A stretch of DNA of 36,347 bases from CAZFLM01 sp964519955 (GTDB lineage: Bacteria; Armatimonadota; Chthonomonadetes; Chthonomonadales; CAJBBX01), in the NCBI GenBank assembly GCA_964519955.1, contig CAZFLM010000067.1:1-36347 (forward strand). The letters are read 5' to 3'. The position numbers and the translations under genes are program-made. This document shows, one piece after another, positions 8,876 to 16,421 of this stretch (position 1 is its first letter; each line of letters begins with the position of its first letter). Under the pieces are notes generated by a model. That model ran no database searches. It saw only the letters and a program-made list of their open reading frames with translations, and had not been told where the DNA came from.

Positions 8876-10396
8876 TTACTTCAGCAGCGTCGTGACGAAC
8901 TTGTACAGCGGCACGGGCTCGACCGATTCGCGGTTGCCCGGGTAGCGGACGGCCATGGCGCCCGTCGCGTTGCCGATGAAGGCGATCAGGTCGGCGGGGA
9001 AGCCGGCCGCGGCGCACGGCGCCGTCACCGACAGGTAGGCATCGCCCGCGCCGACGGTGTCGACCACTTCCTTGGAGAAGACCGGCGTGTGGATCGGCGC
9101 GTCGTCGGCGGCCAGCGTGAGCGAGCCCTCGGTGCCCTGCGTGACCGAGACGAGCTTCGTCGCGAGGCGCTCGCGGGTGCGGCGCATCAGCTCGTCGACG
9201 GGGCCGAAGCGGTCGTAGTAGGCCAGGCGCATCTCCTCCTGGTCGATGCAGACGTAGTCGGCGCGCGGGTAGCGGGTGATCGTGTTGAACCCCTGGTTGG
9301 TGCTGTTTGCCTGGGCGTTGAGCGCCATGAACCGCGACTGCCGGGCCAGCACGTCGATGGTCTCCGCGCCGATGAGCCCGTGGCCGAAGTCGCCGACGAT
9401 GACCAGGTCGTAGTCCGGCGCGGCCCGCTCGAGGAAGTGGTTCAGGTCCGCCGAGACCTCAGCCGGCAGCGGCCGGTCCTCCACGAACGTGACCTCGAAG
9501 AGCTTGCTGAAGAGGAACCGGTCCGTGTAGCGACGCTTGACGGTGGTCGGGCCGTCCGGGCGGGCGAAGAACTTGGTCGACACGTTCGGCTTCAGGTGCG
9601 TGGTGATGTAGTCGAGGCGCGGGTCGGTCTGGCCCACGCAGGAGACGACCTGTACGTGCTCGCAGAAGCCGGCCACGTGGTTCGCGATGGCCAGCACGCC
9701 GCCCGGGTAGGTCTCCGCCTCGATGAAGCGCGCGTTCAGGGCGACCGACTTCGACGCCTGGCCGAGCACCTTGGCGTAGTGGTACTCGTCGATGATGGTG
9801 TCGCCGACGATGAGCACGCGCGTGGTCCGCAGCGATCGCAGCCGCTCGATCACCTCGTCCGCGGAGTAGCGCTTGCGGAACGCGTTGAGGTAGGCGGCGG
9901 TCTCCTCGGGGAGCGCGCTGAAGTAGCTGTTGAGCAGCTTGGTCGAGCTGAACGTGATGTCCGAGGTGAAGCGCATCTTGCCGCCCACCGCCTCGACCGC
10001 CTCCTCCTCGTCGACGATGTGCCCCGTGACATCGCCCTCGCGGCGGACGTACTCGTCGCCCTTGACGAACACGTCGGGCTTCAGCTTGTGGATGGTCTCC
10101 ACCGCCTTGGGCCACTCGTTGACCGCCACGTAGTCCACATCCTCGAGCGCGGCGATCGACTCGGCGCGCAGGCGCTCGTTGAAGACCGGGCGGCCCGGGC
10201 CCTTGTTCACAAAGGCGTCGGGCGTCACGGTCACGACGAGGACGTCGCCCTCGCGCTTGGCGAGGCCGAGGTGGCGGATATGGCCGGGGTGCATCAGGTC
10301 GAACACGCCGTGGCAGAGCACCACGCTCTTGCCGTGCGCCTTCTCGTCGACCAGAGCTACCGCGAGGTCATCGATACTGCGGATCTTGTTGTTCAT
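8876..10396 (-). CDS. Bifunctional sugar-phosphate cytidylyl/adenylyltransferase - PfkB kinase (HldE-like, reversed order)
   Basis: A 506-residue fusion. Residues 24-155 are a nucleotidyltransferase of the cytidylyltransferase family, with the HxGH motif in HGVFDLMHPGH (HPGH at 36-39). Residues 192-495 are a ribokinase/PfkB-type kinase with YPGGVLAIANH at 230-240 and catalytic VDTVGAGDAYLS (Asp about 452). E. coli HldE joins the same two activities in the opposite order, kinase first. The family makes ADP- or GDP-heptose from heptose 7-phosphate by C1 phosphorylation and nucleotidyl transfer. The substrate here may be a heptose or a related sugar; no isomerase or phosphatase for that route is in the window. 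ATG 10396 overlaps the previous stop in an ATGA, so the genes are translationally coupled. Confidence 0.9.
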   Translation of the reverse strand: MNNKIRSIDDLAVALVDEKAHGKSVVLCHGVFDLMHPGHIRHLGLAKREGDVLVVTVTPDAFVNKGPGRPVFNERLRAESIAALEDVDYVAVNEWPKAVETIHKLKPDVFVKGDEYVRREGDVTGHIVDEEEAVEAVGGKMRFTSDITFSSTKLLNSYFSALPEETAAYLNAFRKRYSADEVIERLRSLRTTRVLIVGDTIIDEYHYAKVLGQASKSVALNARFIEAETYPGGVLAIANHVAGFCEHVQVVSCVGQTDPRLDYITTHLKPNVSTKFFARPDGPTTVKRRYTDRFLFSKLFEVTFVEDRPLPAEVSADLNHFLERAAPDYDLVIVGDFGHGLIGAETIDVLARQSRFMALNAQANSTNQGFNTITRYPRADYVCIDQEEMRLAYYDRFGPVDELMRRTRERLATKLVSVTQGTEGSLTLAADDAPIHTPVFSKEVVDTVGAGDAYLSVTAPCAAAGFPADLIAFIGNATGAMAVRYPGNRESVEPVPLYKFVTTLLK

Positions 10397-11535
10397 CGCG
10401 TTTCGCCGTAGAAGCGCCGGACCGTGCGGGCGACGTGGGTCTTCTGGGCCTCGGTGAGCGTCGGGTACACGGGCAGGCTAACGATGCGGCCGCACTGGGC
10501 TTCGACGACGGGGAAGTCGCCCCGCTTGTAGCCCAGCCCCTGCGCCGCCTCCTGCAGGTGGATCGGGATCGGGTAGTGGACCTTCGCGCCGACGCCGTTC
10601 TCCGCGAGGAAGTCGATGAGGTCGCTGCGGCGGTCCGCCTGGACGATGTAGGTGTGGTAGACGGCGTGCTCGTGCGGGGCCGTGCGCGGGCAGGTCACGA
10701 GGCCGTCGATCTCGCCGGTGTAGAAGGACGCGGCGGCGCGCCGGGCGTCGGTCCAGGTATCCAGGTGCGGCAGCTTCGCGCGCAGCATCGCGGCCTGGAT
10801 GGCGTCCAGCCGGCTGTTCGGGCTCCAGAACTCGCAGGCGTCGCGGTCTCGAAGTCCGTGGTTCCGCGCGCGCTGCAGGCGCCGGTAGAGCGCCTCGTCG
10901 TTGGTCACGATGACCCCGCCGTCGCCGCAGGCGCTGAGGTTCTTGAGCGGGTGCAGGCTGAAGCAGCCGGCCTGGCCGAACGTGCCCACGCCGCGGTGCC
11001 GGTAGCGCGCGCCCACCGCCTGCGCGCAGTCCTCGACGACCGCTAGCCCGTGCCGCTCCGCCAGCGCGAGGATGGCGTCCATGTCGGCGGGACGGCCGGT
11101 GAGGTGGACGGGCACGATGGCGCGCGTTCGCGGCGTGATGGCCGCCTCGATGCACGCGGGGTCGATGTTGTAGTCCTCGCGCACATCGGCGAAGACCGGC
11201 CGGGCGCCCGCGAGCGCGATGGCGGAGGCGGAGGCCAGGAACGAGTTCGGCGCGGTGATGACCTCGTCGCCGGGGCCGATGCCGAGGGCCGTCAGCGCGA
11301 GCACCAGCGCGTCGGTCCCGTTCGCCACGCCCACCGCGCAGCGCGCGCCGCAGTAGGCGGCGAACTCCCGCTCGAACGCCTCGACCTCCGCGCCCAGGAT
11401 GAACTGCCCGGTCCGCAGCACGCGGTCGGCGGCTTCGAGCATTCGGGCGCGCAGGGCCGCGTCGCGGATCGCGAGGTCGACGTACGGGACCTCGACGCGC
11501 TCGGCTGTCCGGTTCGGCATCACTGTGGTGGTCAT
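10393..11535 (-). CDS. DegT/DnrJ/EryC1/StrS-family PLP sugar aminotransferase
   Basis: A 380-residue aminotransferase of the family that puts an amino group on nucleotide-linked keto-sugars, normally with glutamate as donor. Visible marks are GVANGTDALVLALTALGI (about 69-86), PNSFLASASAIALAGARPVFADV, VVEDCAQAVGARY (Asp about 169 for the pyridine nitrogen) and FSLHPLKNLSACGDGG with the PLP-binding Lys about 198. Length is normal. ATG 11535 is preferred over an in-frame ATG at 11559, because it forms an ATGA overlap with the methyltransferase stop; the 3' end overlaps the next start the same way. With the epimerase and formyltransferase it implies an aminated, then formylated sugar; that pathway is inferred. 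Confidence 0.93.
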   Translation of the reverse strand: MTTTVMPNRTAERVEVPYVDLAIRDAALRARMLEAADRVLRTGQFILGAEVEAFEREFAAYCGARCAVGVANGTDALVLALTALGIGPGDEVITAPNSFLASASAIALAGARPVFADVREDYNIDPACIEAAITPRTRAIVPVHLTGRPADMDAILALAERHGLAVVEDCAQAVGARYRHRGVGTFGQAGCFSLHPLKNLSACGDGGVIVTNDEALYRRLQRARNHGLRDRDACEFWSPNSRLDAIQAAMLRAKLPHLDTWTDARRAAASFYTGEIDGLVTCPRTAPHEHAVYHTYIVQADRRSDLIDFLAENGVGAKVHYPIPIHLQEAAQGLGYKRGDFPVVEAQCGRIVSLPVYPTLTEAQKTHVARTVRRFYGETR

Positions 11536-12254
11536 GCGTCTCGCCTCGCGATCATCCACGTGTTCACGGGTACGCCGTGGTGGTAGTCGTTCGCGGAGTT
11601 GTCAACGCCCAACTCCATCCGCGCATAGGCGCCGAAGTCGAGCACCTCGCCGGACGCGACGACGGTCAGCTCCGCCAGCTCGGCCAGGAGGTGGAACCCG
11701 TCGCGCCCGATGCGCCAGTAGTCCGGATGCAGGTGGCCGTCCGGGTAGGCGTAGGGGCACCAGTAGAACACGTGCCCGCCGGGCCGCAGGATGCGTGCGA
11801 GGTTCTGCCCCATGAGCTGCGGGAACTTGGCGTGCTCCAGGATGCTGATGCACAGGATGGTGTCCGCGGACTCGGGCGGCACGGGCGGCGGGTCGGCGCA
11901 GAAGTCGCCGATGATGTCGACCGGCGAGACCGCGCCGAGCTTGGACACCTGCGGATCGCACAGGTCGCTGATGAGCCAGCGCTGGACGCCCGGCTGTTCG
12001 GCGAGGTAGCGGTGCCAGTGGAGCGGGGTGGACATGTCGATGACGACGCCGCGCACGAGCGAGCGCCACTCCCACAGCCATTGATCCTCGAGGACGCCGA
12101 TGGCGATGCCTGCCTGCTCGTAGGGGCCGACGAAGGCCGCGCCAGGGCAGTGGCGCGCCTTCAGGCCGGCGATCAGCTTCGCCTGGTTCTCGATCAGGCG
12201 GGTGATCGCCATCTCGCGGACGGCGTCGGGCATCGGGCCGGTCAGCAGTGTCAC
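11532..12254 (-). CDS. Class I SAM-dependent methyltransferase
   Basis: A 240-residue Methyltransf_11-like protein. Near the middle, VDIIGDFCADPPPVPPESAD, the acidic turn and CISILEHAKFPQ match the family's post-I motifs. ILRPGGHVFYWCPYAYPDGH matches the usual LKPGG strand-turn. The N-terminal nucleotide-binding loop is less canonical. It probably methylates a sugar or lipid intermediate of this pathway. I chose GTG at 12254 because it overlaps the epimerase stop as GTGA; a longer frame to 12344 would run far into the epimerase gene. Its stop overlaps the aminotransferase start (ATGA). The neighbours argue for one translationally coupled unit. Confidence 0.85.
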   Translation of the reverse strand: MTLLTGPMPDAVREMAITRLIENQAKLIAGLKARHCPGAAFVGPYEQAGIAIGVLEDQWLWEWRSLVRGVVIDMSTPLHWHRYLAEQPGVQRWLISDLCDPQVSKLGAVSPVDIIGDFCADPPPVPPESADTILCISILEHAKFPQLMGQNLARILRPGGHVFYWCPYAYPDGHLHPDYWRIGRDGFHLLAELAELTVVASGEVLDFGAYARMELGVDNSANDYHHGVPVNTWMIARRDA

Positions 12255-13273
12255 TGGAGCTGGATCTCCTGCATCCGCTTGATGTTCACGTAGAGCGGAT
12301 TGGTCATCGGGTCGGTGAACCGGCCCTCGCGGAACGCGGCGCACAGGTCGGCGACGGCGTCCTCGATGGTGTGCTTCGGCTCGAACCCCAGCTCGCGCCG
12401 GATGTAGTCCGACGAGATGTGGTAGGAGCGCAAGTCGTTCGTGGGCTCCGTGACGACCTCGATGGGCTGCTCGCGCGGCATCTCGCGGGACACCACGTCG
12501 CGCACGATGCCGGAGATGTCTGCGACGGATCGGTTCTGGAAGCCGGCGTTGAACGTCTTGCCGGCGATCCGGCAGGCGGGCTCCTCCAGCACCTGCGCGT
12601 AGAGGGCCACCATGTCGGCGATATGCAGGTTCGGCCGAAGCTGCGAGCCGCCGAACACCTTGATGCGGCCGTTGTTCACGGCGTGGTTCGTCAGGATGTT
12701 CACGGTCAGGTCGAAGCGCTGCCGGGGCGCGTAGCCGCAGATGGTGGCGGGCCGGATGATGAGCGTCGTGAAGTCGGGCGCCTGGAACGGGCGGAGCTGC
12801 TCCTCGCAGAGCGCCTTGTACTTCGAGTAGTCCGTCAGCGGCTCCAGGCTGGCTTCTTCGGTGACGTCCTGGTCCGGCTTCAGCCCGTAGACGCTGGAGC
12901 TGGACGCGTAGACGAACCGGTCGACGCCCGCGTCGCGCGCCGCCTGCACGAGCGGCAGGAACGCGTCGTAGTTGATCGACTTGCCCAGGCCCGGATCCAG
13001 CTCGAAGCTCGGGTCGTTGGAGATGCAGGCCAGGTGGATGACGGCGTCGCAGCCGGCCACGGCCTGCTTCACGAGCGTGGCGTCGCGCAGGTCGCCCTTG
13101 AACCGGTCCAGGCGCTCGGGCGCGGGGCAGCCATCCAGCACGTGGTCGCCATACATGAACAGGTCGAGCACGCGAACGCGGTACCCGAGCGAGAGGAGAT
13201 GCGGAACCAGAGCACTGCCGACATAGCCGGCGCCCCCGGTGACGAGTACAGTCTTGTCAGGCAGCGCAGCCAA
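12251..13273 (-). CDS. NAD-dependent epimerase/dehydratase (extended SDR)
   Basis: A nucleotide-sugar epimerase or dehydratase of about 340 residues. It shows the Rossmann motif TGGAGYVGSALV close to the N-terminus, YASSSSVYG, the catalytic YSKYK (Tyr-x-x-x-Lys), IIRPATICGY and NLHIADMVALY, in the order of extended SDR enzymes. It likely supplies the modified nucleotide-sugar for the aminotransferase; the exact reaction (4-epimerisation, 4,6-dehydration or reduction) cannot be read from sequence. Start choice: an ATG at 13288 has no Shine-Dalgarno. TTG at 13273 has GGAGGT six bases upstream, so TTG is preferred. That gives a 17-bp overlap with the formyltransferase gene. Confidence 0.9.
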   Translation of the reverse strand: MAALPDKTVLVTGGAGYVGSALVPHLLSLGYRVRVLDLFMYGDHVLDGCPAPERLDRFKGDLRDATLVKQAVAGCDAVIHLACISNDPSFELDPGLGKSINYDAFLPLVQAARDAGVDRFVYASSSSVYGLKPDQDVTEEASLEPLTDYSKYKALCEEQLRPFQAPDFTTLIIRPATICGYAPRQRFDLTVNILTNHAVNNGRIKVFGGSQLRPNLHIADMVALYAQVLEEPACRIAGKTFNAGFQNRSVADISGIVRDVVSREMPREQPIEVVTEPTNDLRSYHISSDYIRRELGFEPKHTIEDAVADLCAAFREGRFTDPMTNPLYVNIKRMQEIQLQ

Positions 13274-14183
13274 TCGCGGACCTCCCATGGAGTGGATAGA
13301 TGTCGAGATAGTCGGACTGCCGGCACACCTCGAGCGGGCGCTCGGCGCCATCGATGACGGCCCGGCCCAGCGCGCCCCACGGCAGGTCGGCCAGCCGCGC
13401 GTCAGGCGTCACGCTCAGCGACAGGCGGCTGCGCGGCGTCTCCCGGCCGGGCGAGCCGGCGACATACAGGTAGAAGATGCCCGCCGGCGTCTCGACGAAC
13501 GCCGGCTCCCAGGGCACGAAGTCCATCGCCCTCGCCACGCGCAGCGCCTCGGCGACGGGCATCATGAGCGGCACCTGCTTCCGGTCCATCAGCGAGCCCC
13601 GTGCGTTGGTGTGGGCCTCGACGCCGGGCGTCTGGGGGCGCGCCGCGTAGTCGCCGGCCACCAGCCGCGGGAACCACTCCTGCGCCAGCGTCTCCGAGTG
13701 GGCCGAGGTGCGCTCGTACAGCTCGCGCGCGGTCTCGCCGAGCTCGATGGGGAAGCGGCGCTCGGCGATCACTCGCCCGGCATCCAGCGCGGCATCCATC
13801 TCGTGGAGCGTTGTCGCGTAGTCGGCGTCGCCGGCCAGGATGGCGTGCGAGCAGCCGTTGCAGCCGCGCCACCGGGGCAGGGGAGCCTCGTGCAGGTTGA
13901 ACGCGCCGCGCGCGGCGTTCGCGATGACCTTGCCGTCGATGATGAACGGGTAAAGCACCGATACGATCAGGTCGCAGCGCACCTCGCCGAGCTTGGACTT
14001 CGGCACGAGCGCGATGCCCTGGGCGCGGCACTCCTCGACGATCTCGTTGTCGCCCCACCACAGCTCGCCGGTCTGCCGCGTGCCGACGCCGGCGATCTCG
14101 ACGCCCGGGATGGACGCCAGGATGCGCAGGCAGCGGAGGGCCAGCGGCTTCTCGCCAAGGAACAGCACTCGGGTCTCGCTCAT
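13257..14183 (-). CDS. Formyltransferase-family protein, probable sugar N-formyltransferase
   Basis: A 308-residue protein of the methionyl-tRNA formyltransferase fold. The catalytic Asn-His-Asp set is present: FNLHEAPLPRWRG (Asn about 96, His about 98) and LHEMDAALDAGRVI (Asp about 134). The N-terminal Rossmann part begins RVLFLGEKPLALRCLRIL. These enzymes move a formyl group from N10-formyltetrahydrofolate to an amine. Beside a DegT aminotransferase and an SDR epimerase it most likely makes an N-formylamino sugar, as known in some O-antigens, rather than formyl-Met-tRNA. The C-terminal part (about 220-300) could be a small beta domain. It follows the first operon gene by 70 bp. Folate donor and substrate are inferred. 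Confidence 0.88.
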   Translation of the reverse strand: MSETRVLFLGEKPLALRCLRILASIPGVEIAGVGTRQTGELWWGDNEIVEECRAQGIALVPKSKLGEVRCDLIVSVLYPFIIDGKVIANAARGAFNLHEAPLPRWRGCNGCSHAILAGDADYATTLHEMDAALDAGRVIAERRFPIELGETARELYERTSAHSETLAQEWFPRLVAGDYAARPQTPGVEAHTNARGSLMDRKQVPLMMPVAEALRVARAMDFVPWEPAFVETPAGIFYLYVAGSPGRETPRSRLSLSVTPDARLADLPWGALGRAVIDGAERPLEVCRQSDYLDIYPLHGRSAIGCAA

Positions 14184-14253
14184 GTGCTCAGTGCTCCGAT
14201 GGGTTGCCCAGCTCCGGAGGGCGGATCTCCGTGCCCGCCGGTCCTCGCCGGAC

Positions 14254-15546
14254 CTATGCCGCCAGCTTCATGCGGCTCGCGGCGACGGCTCGGTAGAACG
14301 TGACGAGGCGCGGGATGTTGGCCTCGACGGTCAGGGCGCGCGGCGGCGTCACGCTCGCGGGCAGCTCCACGTCCGCGATGCCCTCGATGGTGCGCACCGT
14401 CGCGCCGAGGCGGTACCTGCGCACGATGGAGCGCTGGAAGCTGCCGTTGTGGATGATGACCGGGATGCCCGCGTCGGCGTAGTCGAACACCTTGTTGGCC
14501 GCCGCGTGGTTGAACTTGGCGATCTCGTAGGTCGGGTCGCTGGGCGAGCCGTCCACGCTGCGCGACAGCACCTGGACGCCCGCGTCGTACCGCGCCAGCT
14601 CGTCGATGAGCCGGTCCGGCGGCACGGGGCTGTTCACGTGCACGTAGGCCGGGTTGCCATGCGCCGGCAGGTAGCGCCCGAGGCCGGCCCGGTAGATCTG
14701 CGCCAGCTCTTCGGACGACGGGTAGATGTGGTAGTGGATGGCGCGCGAGCTCAGCGCAGCCGCCGTGATGTAGTGGAAGTTGTTGGCGTCCGGCGCTTCC
14801 GGCCCACCCTTGAACAGGTTCCCGCAGTAGACGATGTGGCGCTCGCCGTCGATGGCAGAGAGCTTCGTGACGTTCGGGGCGCCGGCGCCCCAGCACATAT
14901 CGGTGAGGAGCATGCGCGGCCCGCGGAAGTCGTAGCGCAGGCGGTGCATCGAGGTCTGCGTCTCCAGGCTGCGGCAGCAGTGCCCGTCCGCGTGCTCGAC
15001 GCAGTAGCGCTCCAGCTCGGCCTGCCCGGCAAAGTTGCGCATCTGCAGCTCTTCCCGCACGAGCCCGCCCATCACGTCGTAGTTGTCGTGGATGACCGGC
15101 GCGATGCCGTTGCGGATCAGCGCCGCCGCCACGTCGTAGGACCAGCAGGAGAACACGTGGAACGCGATGGGGGAGTAGCGCCGCGCCAGCGCGACGGCTT
15201 CCTTGGCGGTGCGGTACATCTCCACCGTGGAGCACACGGCGCGCGCATCGAAGGCGGGGGGCTGGCTGCAGAGGAGCACCACGTCCCACCCGGCGCGGTG
15301 CAGGCCCCAGGCGATCTTGGCCTCGCGTGAGAGCGGGCGATCGGAGACGAGCACGACCTGTCCCGGAAGCGCCGCGGGGGCCGCGGGCGGCTCGGCCGGT
15401 TCGGGCGCGGCGTCGTGCCGCACCTGCCCGAGGATCGTCTCGGCGGCGTCGCTGAGCTGGAGCACGAATCGGCGCACGGACTCGGGGGTGCGGTCCCATT
15501 CGTCCTGAGTGAAGCGCATCTCTGGGAGTCCCAGGGGCTCTGACAT
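14254..15546 (-). CDS. Glycosyltransferase-like protein, first gene of the glycan operon
   Basis: About 430 residues. The N-terminal 80 or so are helical and Pro/Ala-rich. A GT-B-like core follows: VVLVSDRPLSREAKIAWGL, then a second half with RHIVYCGNLFKGGPEA, RLIDELARYDAGVQVLSR and NHAAANKVFDYADAGIPVII, the last resembling the GT4 donor-site helix. No signal peptide. I could not match it to a named family, so acceptor and donor are unknown. The start is uncertain: in-frame starts at 15630, 15558, 15546 and 15519 all lack a strong Shine-Dalgarno. 15546 is chosen as a compromise that leaves out a Pro-rich stretch coded by palindromic DNA. Confidence 0.75.
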   Translation of the reverse strand: MSEPLGLPEMRFTQDEWDRTPESVRRFVLQLSDAAETILGQVRHDAAPEPAEPPAAPAALPGQVVLVSDRPLSREAKIAWGLHRAGWDVVLLCSQPPAFDARAVCSTVEMYRTAKEAVALARRYSPIAFHVFSCWSYDVAAALIRNGIAPVIHDNYDVMGGLVREELQMRNFAGQAELERYCVEHADGHCCRSLETQTSMHRLRYDFRGPRMLLTDMCWGAGAPNVTKLSAIDGERHIVYCGNLFKGGPEAPDANNFHYITAAALSSRAIHYHIYPSSEELAQIYRAGLGRYLPAHGNPAYVHVNSPVPPDRLIDELARYDAGVQVLSRSVDGSPSDPTYEIAKFNHAAANKVFDYADAGIPVIIHNGSFQRSIVRRYRLGATVRTIEGIADVELPASVTPPRALTVEANIPRLVTFYRAVAASRMKLAA

Positions 15547-15580
15547 GGGCAGTGTCATCCGGTAGCTGGGTGGTGGGTGC

Positions 15581-15595
15581 GGAGGCCTGGCCTCC
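15581..15595. promoter_or_regulatory. Palindrome upstream of the glycan operon
   Basis: GGAGGCC-T-GGCCTCC is a perfect 7-bp inverted repeat with a one-base centre, about 35 bp upstream of the chosen start of the first glycan gene. It could be an operator or a short repeat. No -10/-35 pair was recognised nearby, so a regulatory role is only a guess. Confidence 0.3.
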
Positions 15596-15721
15596 AGGAT
15601 CGCCGCGCCCGGCGCAGGCTCGGGACCCACACGTCGCGGTGCGAGGTCGGTTGGGTGGCAGCGTGTGTCGTCGCGACCACGCGCCGAAAGGCGATGTGCT
15701 AGCTCGATCCACTCACGGGTG

Positions 15722-15835
15722 GTACCAGGCGGGCAGGGACGCCCGCCCCACCACAGCGCTCGCGCGTGACCTGAGCTAGTGATACTGGATGGGCAGGGAC
15801 GCCCGCCCCACCACAGCGCTCGTGCGTGACCTGGG
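15722..15835. repeat. Two 60-bp direct repeats with GGGC-hexaloop hairpins
   Basis: Two near-identical copies start at the GGGC of 15731 and 15791. Each carries GGGC-AGGGAC-GCCC followed by CGCCCCACCACAGCGCTCG and TGCGTGACCTG or GCGTGACCTG. In the first the stem extends to GGCGGGC/GCCCGCC (15728-15747). They match the third hairpin of 1-274 and are related to those at 22166 and 28137. They lie between the operon and the MerR gene. Nothing coding is seen in 15547-15882. Confidence 0.85.
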
Positions 15836-15882
15836 CTGAGGTCTGAGGGGCCGAAGGGCGCGTCACTCGGCGCCGGCCGGCG

Positions 15883-16170
15883 TCAGGCCGCCCTGCGCTC
15901 GGTGCGTGCGGCTTCGAGTGCCCGGTTCAGCTCCTGGCGGGCGCCCTCGATGCTGTACTTCTCCTGGCGCAGGAGACGCTTGATATCTAGCACTACGGCA
16001 ATATCGTCCGCCGTGTACCGGCGCTGCCCGCCGGCTGTGCGGACGGGCTTGAGGAACTCGTCGAACTCGCTCTCCCAGTATCGGAGTGTATGGATCTCGA
16101 TGCCAGTCACCTGGCTGACCGTCCCGATGGGGAGTGGGCGTGCGGCGCGTTTTCGCTGGTACAGGGTCAT
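15883..16170 (-). CDS. MerR-family HTH transcriptional regulator
   Basis: A 95-residue DNA-binding protein. Residues 13-80 form a MerR-type winged helix: LPIGTVSQVTGIEIHTLRYW is the recognition helix region and GGQRRYTADDIAVVLDIKRL the wing and following helix. A short helix (about 70-95) follows, with no effector domain and no Cys metal site. Such minimal MerR-like proteins sense nothing obvious and often act by dimerising. It reads toward the glycan operon, about 340 bp away, and is divergent from the aspartylglucosaminidase gene, so either could be its target; this is inference. ATG 16170 has no clear Shine-Dalgarno. Confidence 0.88.
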   Translation of the reverse strand: MTLYQRKRAARPLPIGTVSQVTGIEIHTLRYWESEFDEFLKPVRTAGGQRRYTADDIAVVLDIKRLLRQEKYSIEGARQELNRALEAARTERRAA

Positions 16171-16421
16171 GTTCGAATCTGAGATGTCGCTTGAGGTTTG
16201 CGTGCGTGAAGTCTCGCACGGACAGGTCTATTGTTGGAGGGTCTTCTGAGTTTCTTCAGGGCTTCCGGCGGAAGGAACCGGTAACATATCGGGTGAAGTC
16301 CGGCGGGGGGGTGCGCGATGCGGCGTCACGACGGCGTGGCGGCGCGTGAGCCGATAATGACGTGGGTCTGGCGCGTGCTCTTGGCGGCCGGGCTGCCAAA
16401 CGAGGAGAAGGTGGTCATACC
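16171..16421. other. Intergenic region between divergent genes
   Basis: It separates the MerR gene from the Ntn hydrolase gene. It contains small palindromes: GTGCG-TGAAGTCT-CGCAC near 16200-16220 and CTTCC-GGC-GGAAG near 16260-16273. I could not place a convincing -35/-10 pair. ORFs crossing it are short and discordant, and none is called. Confidence 0.5.

Noticed and set aside
8876..10396. Calling the fusion hldE outright
   Set aside because: Domain order is reversed and the rest of the heptose route is missing, so the gene symbol is withheld.
13257..14183. Methionyl-tRNA formyltransferase (fmt)
   Set aside because: The fold fits, but the setting among sugar aminotransferase and epimerase genes, with no def gene nearby, favours a sugar N-formyltransferase.
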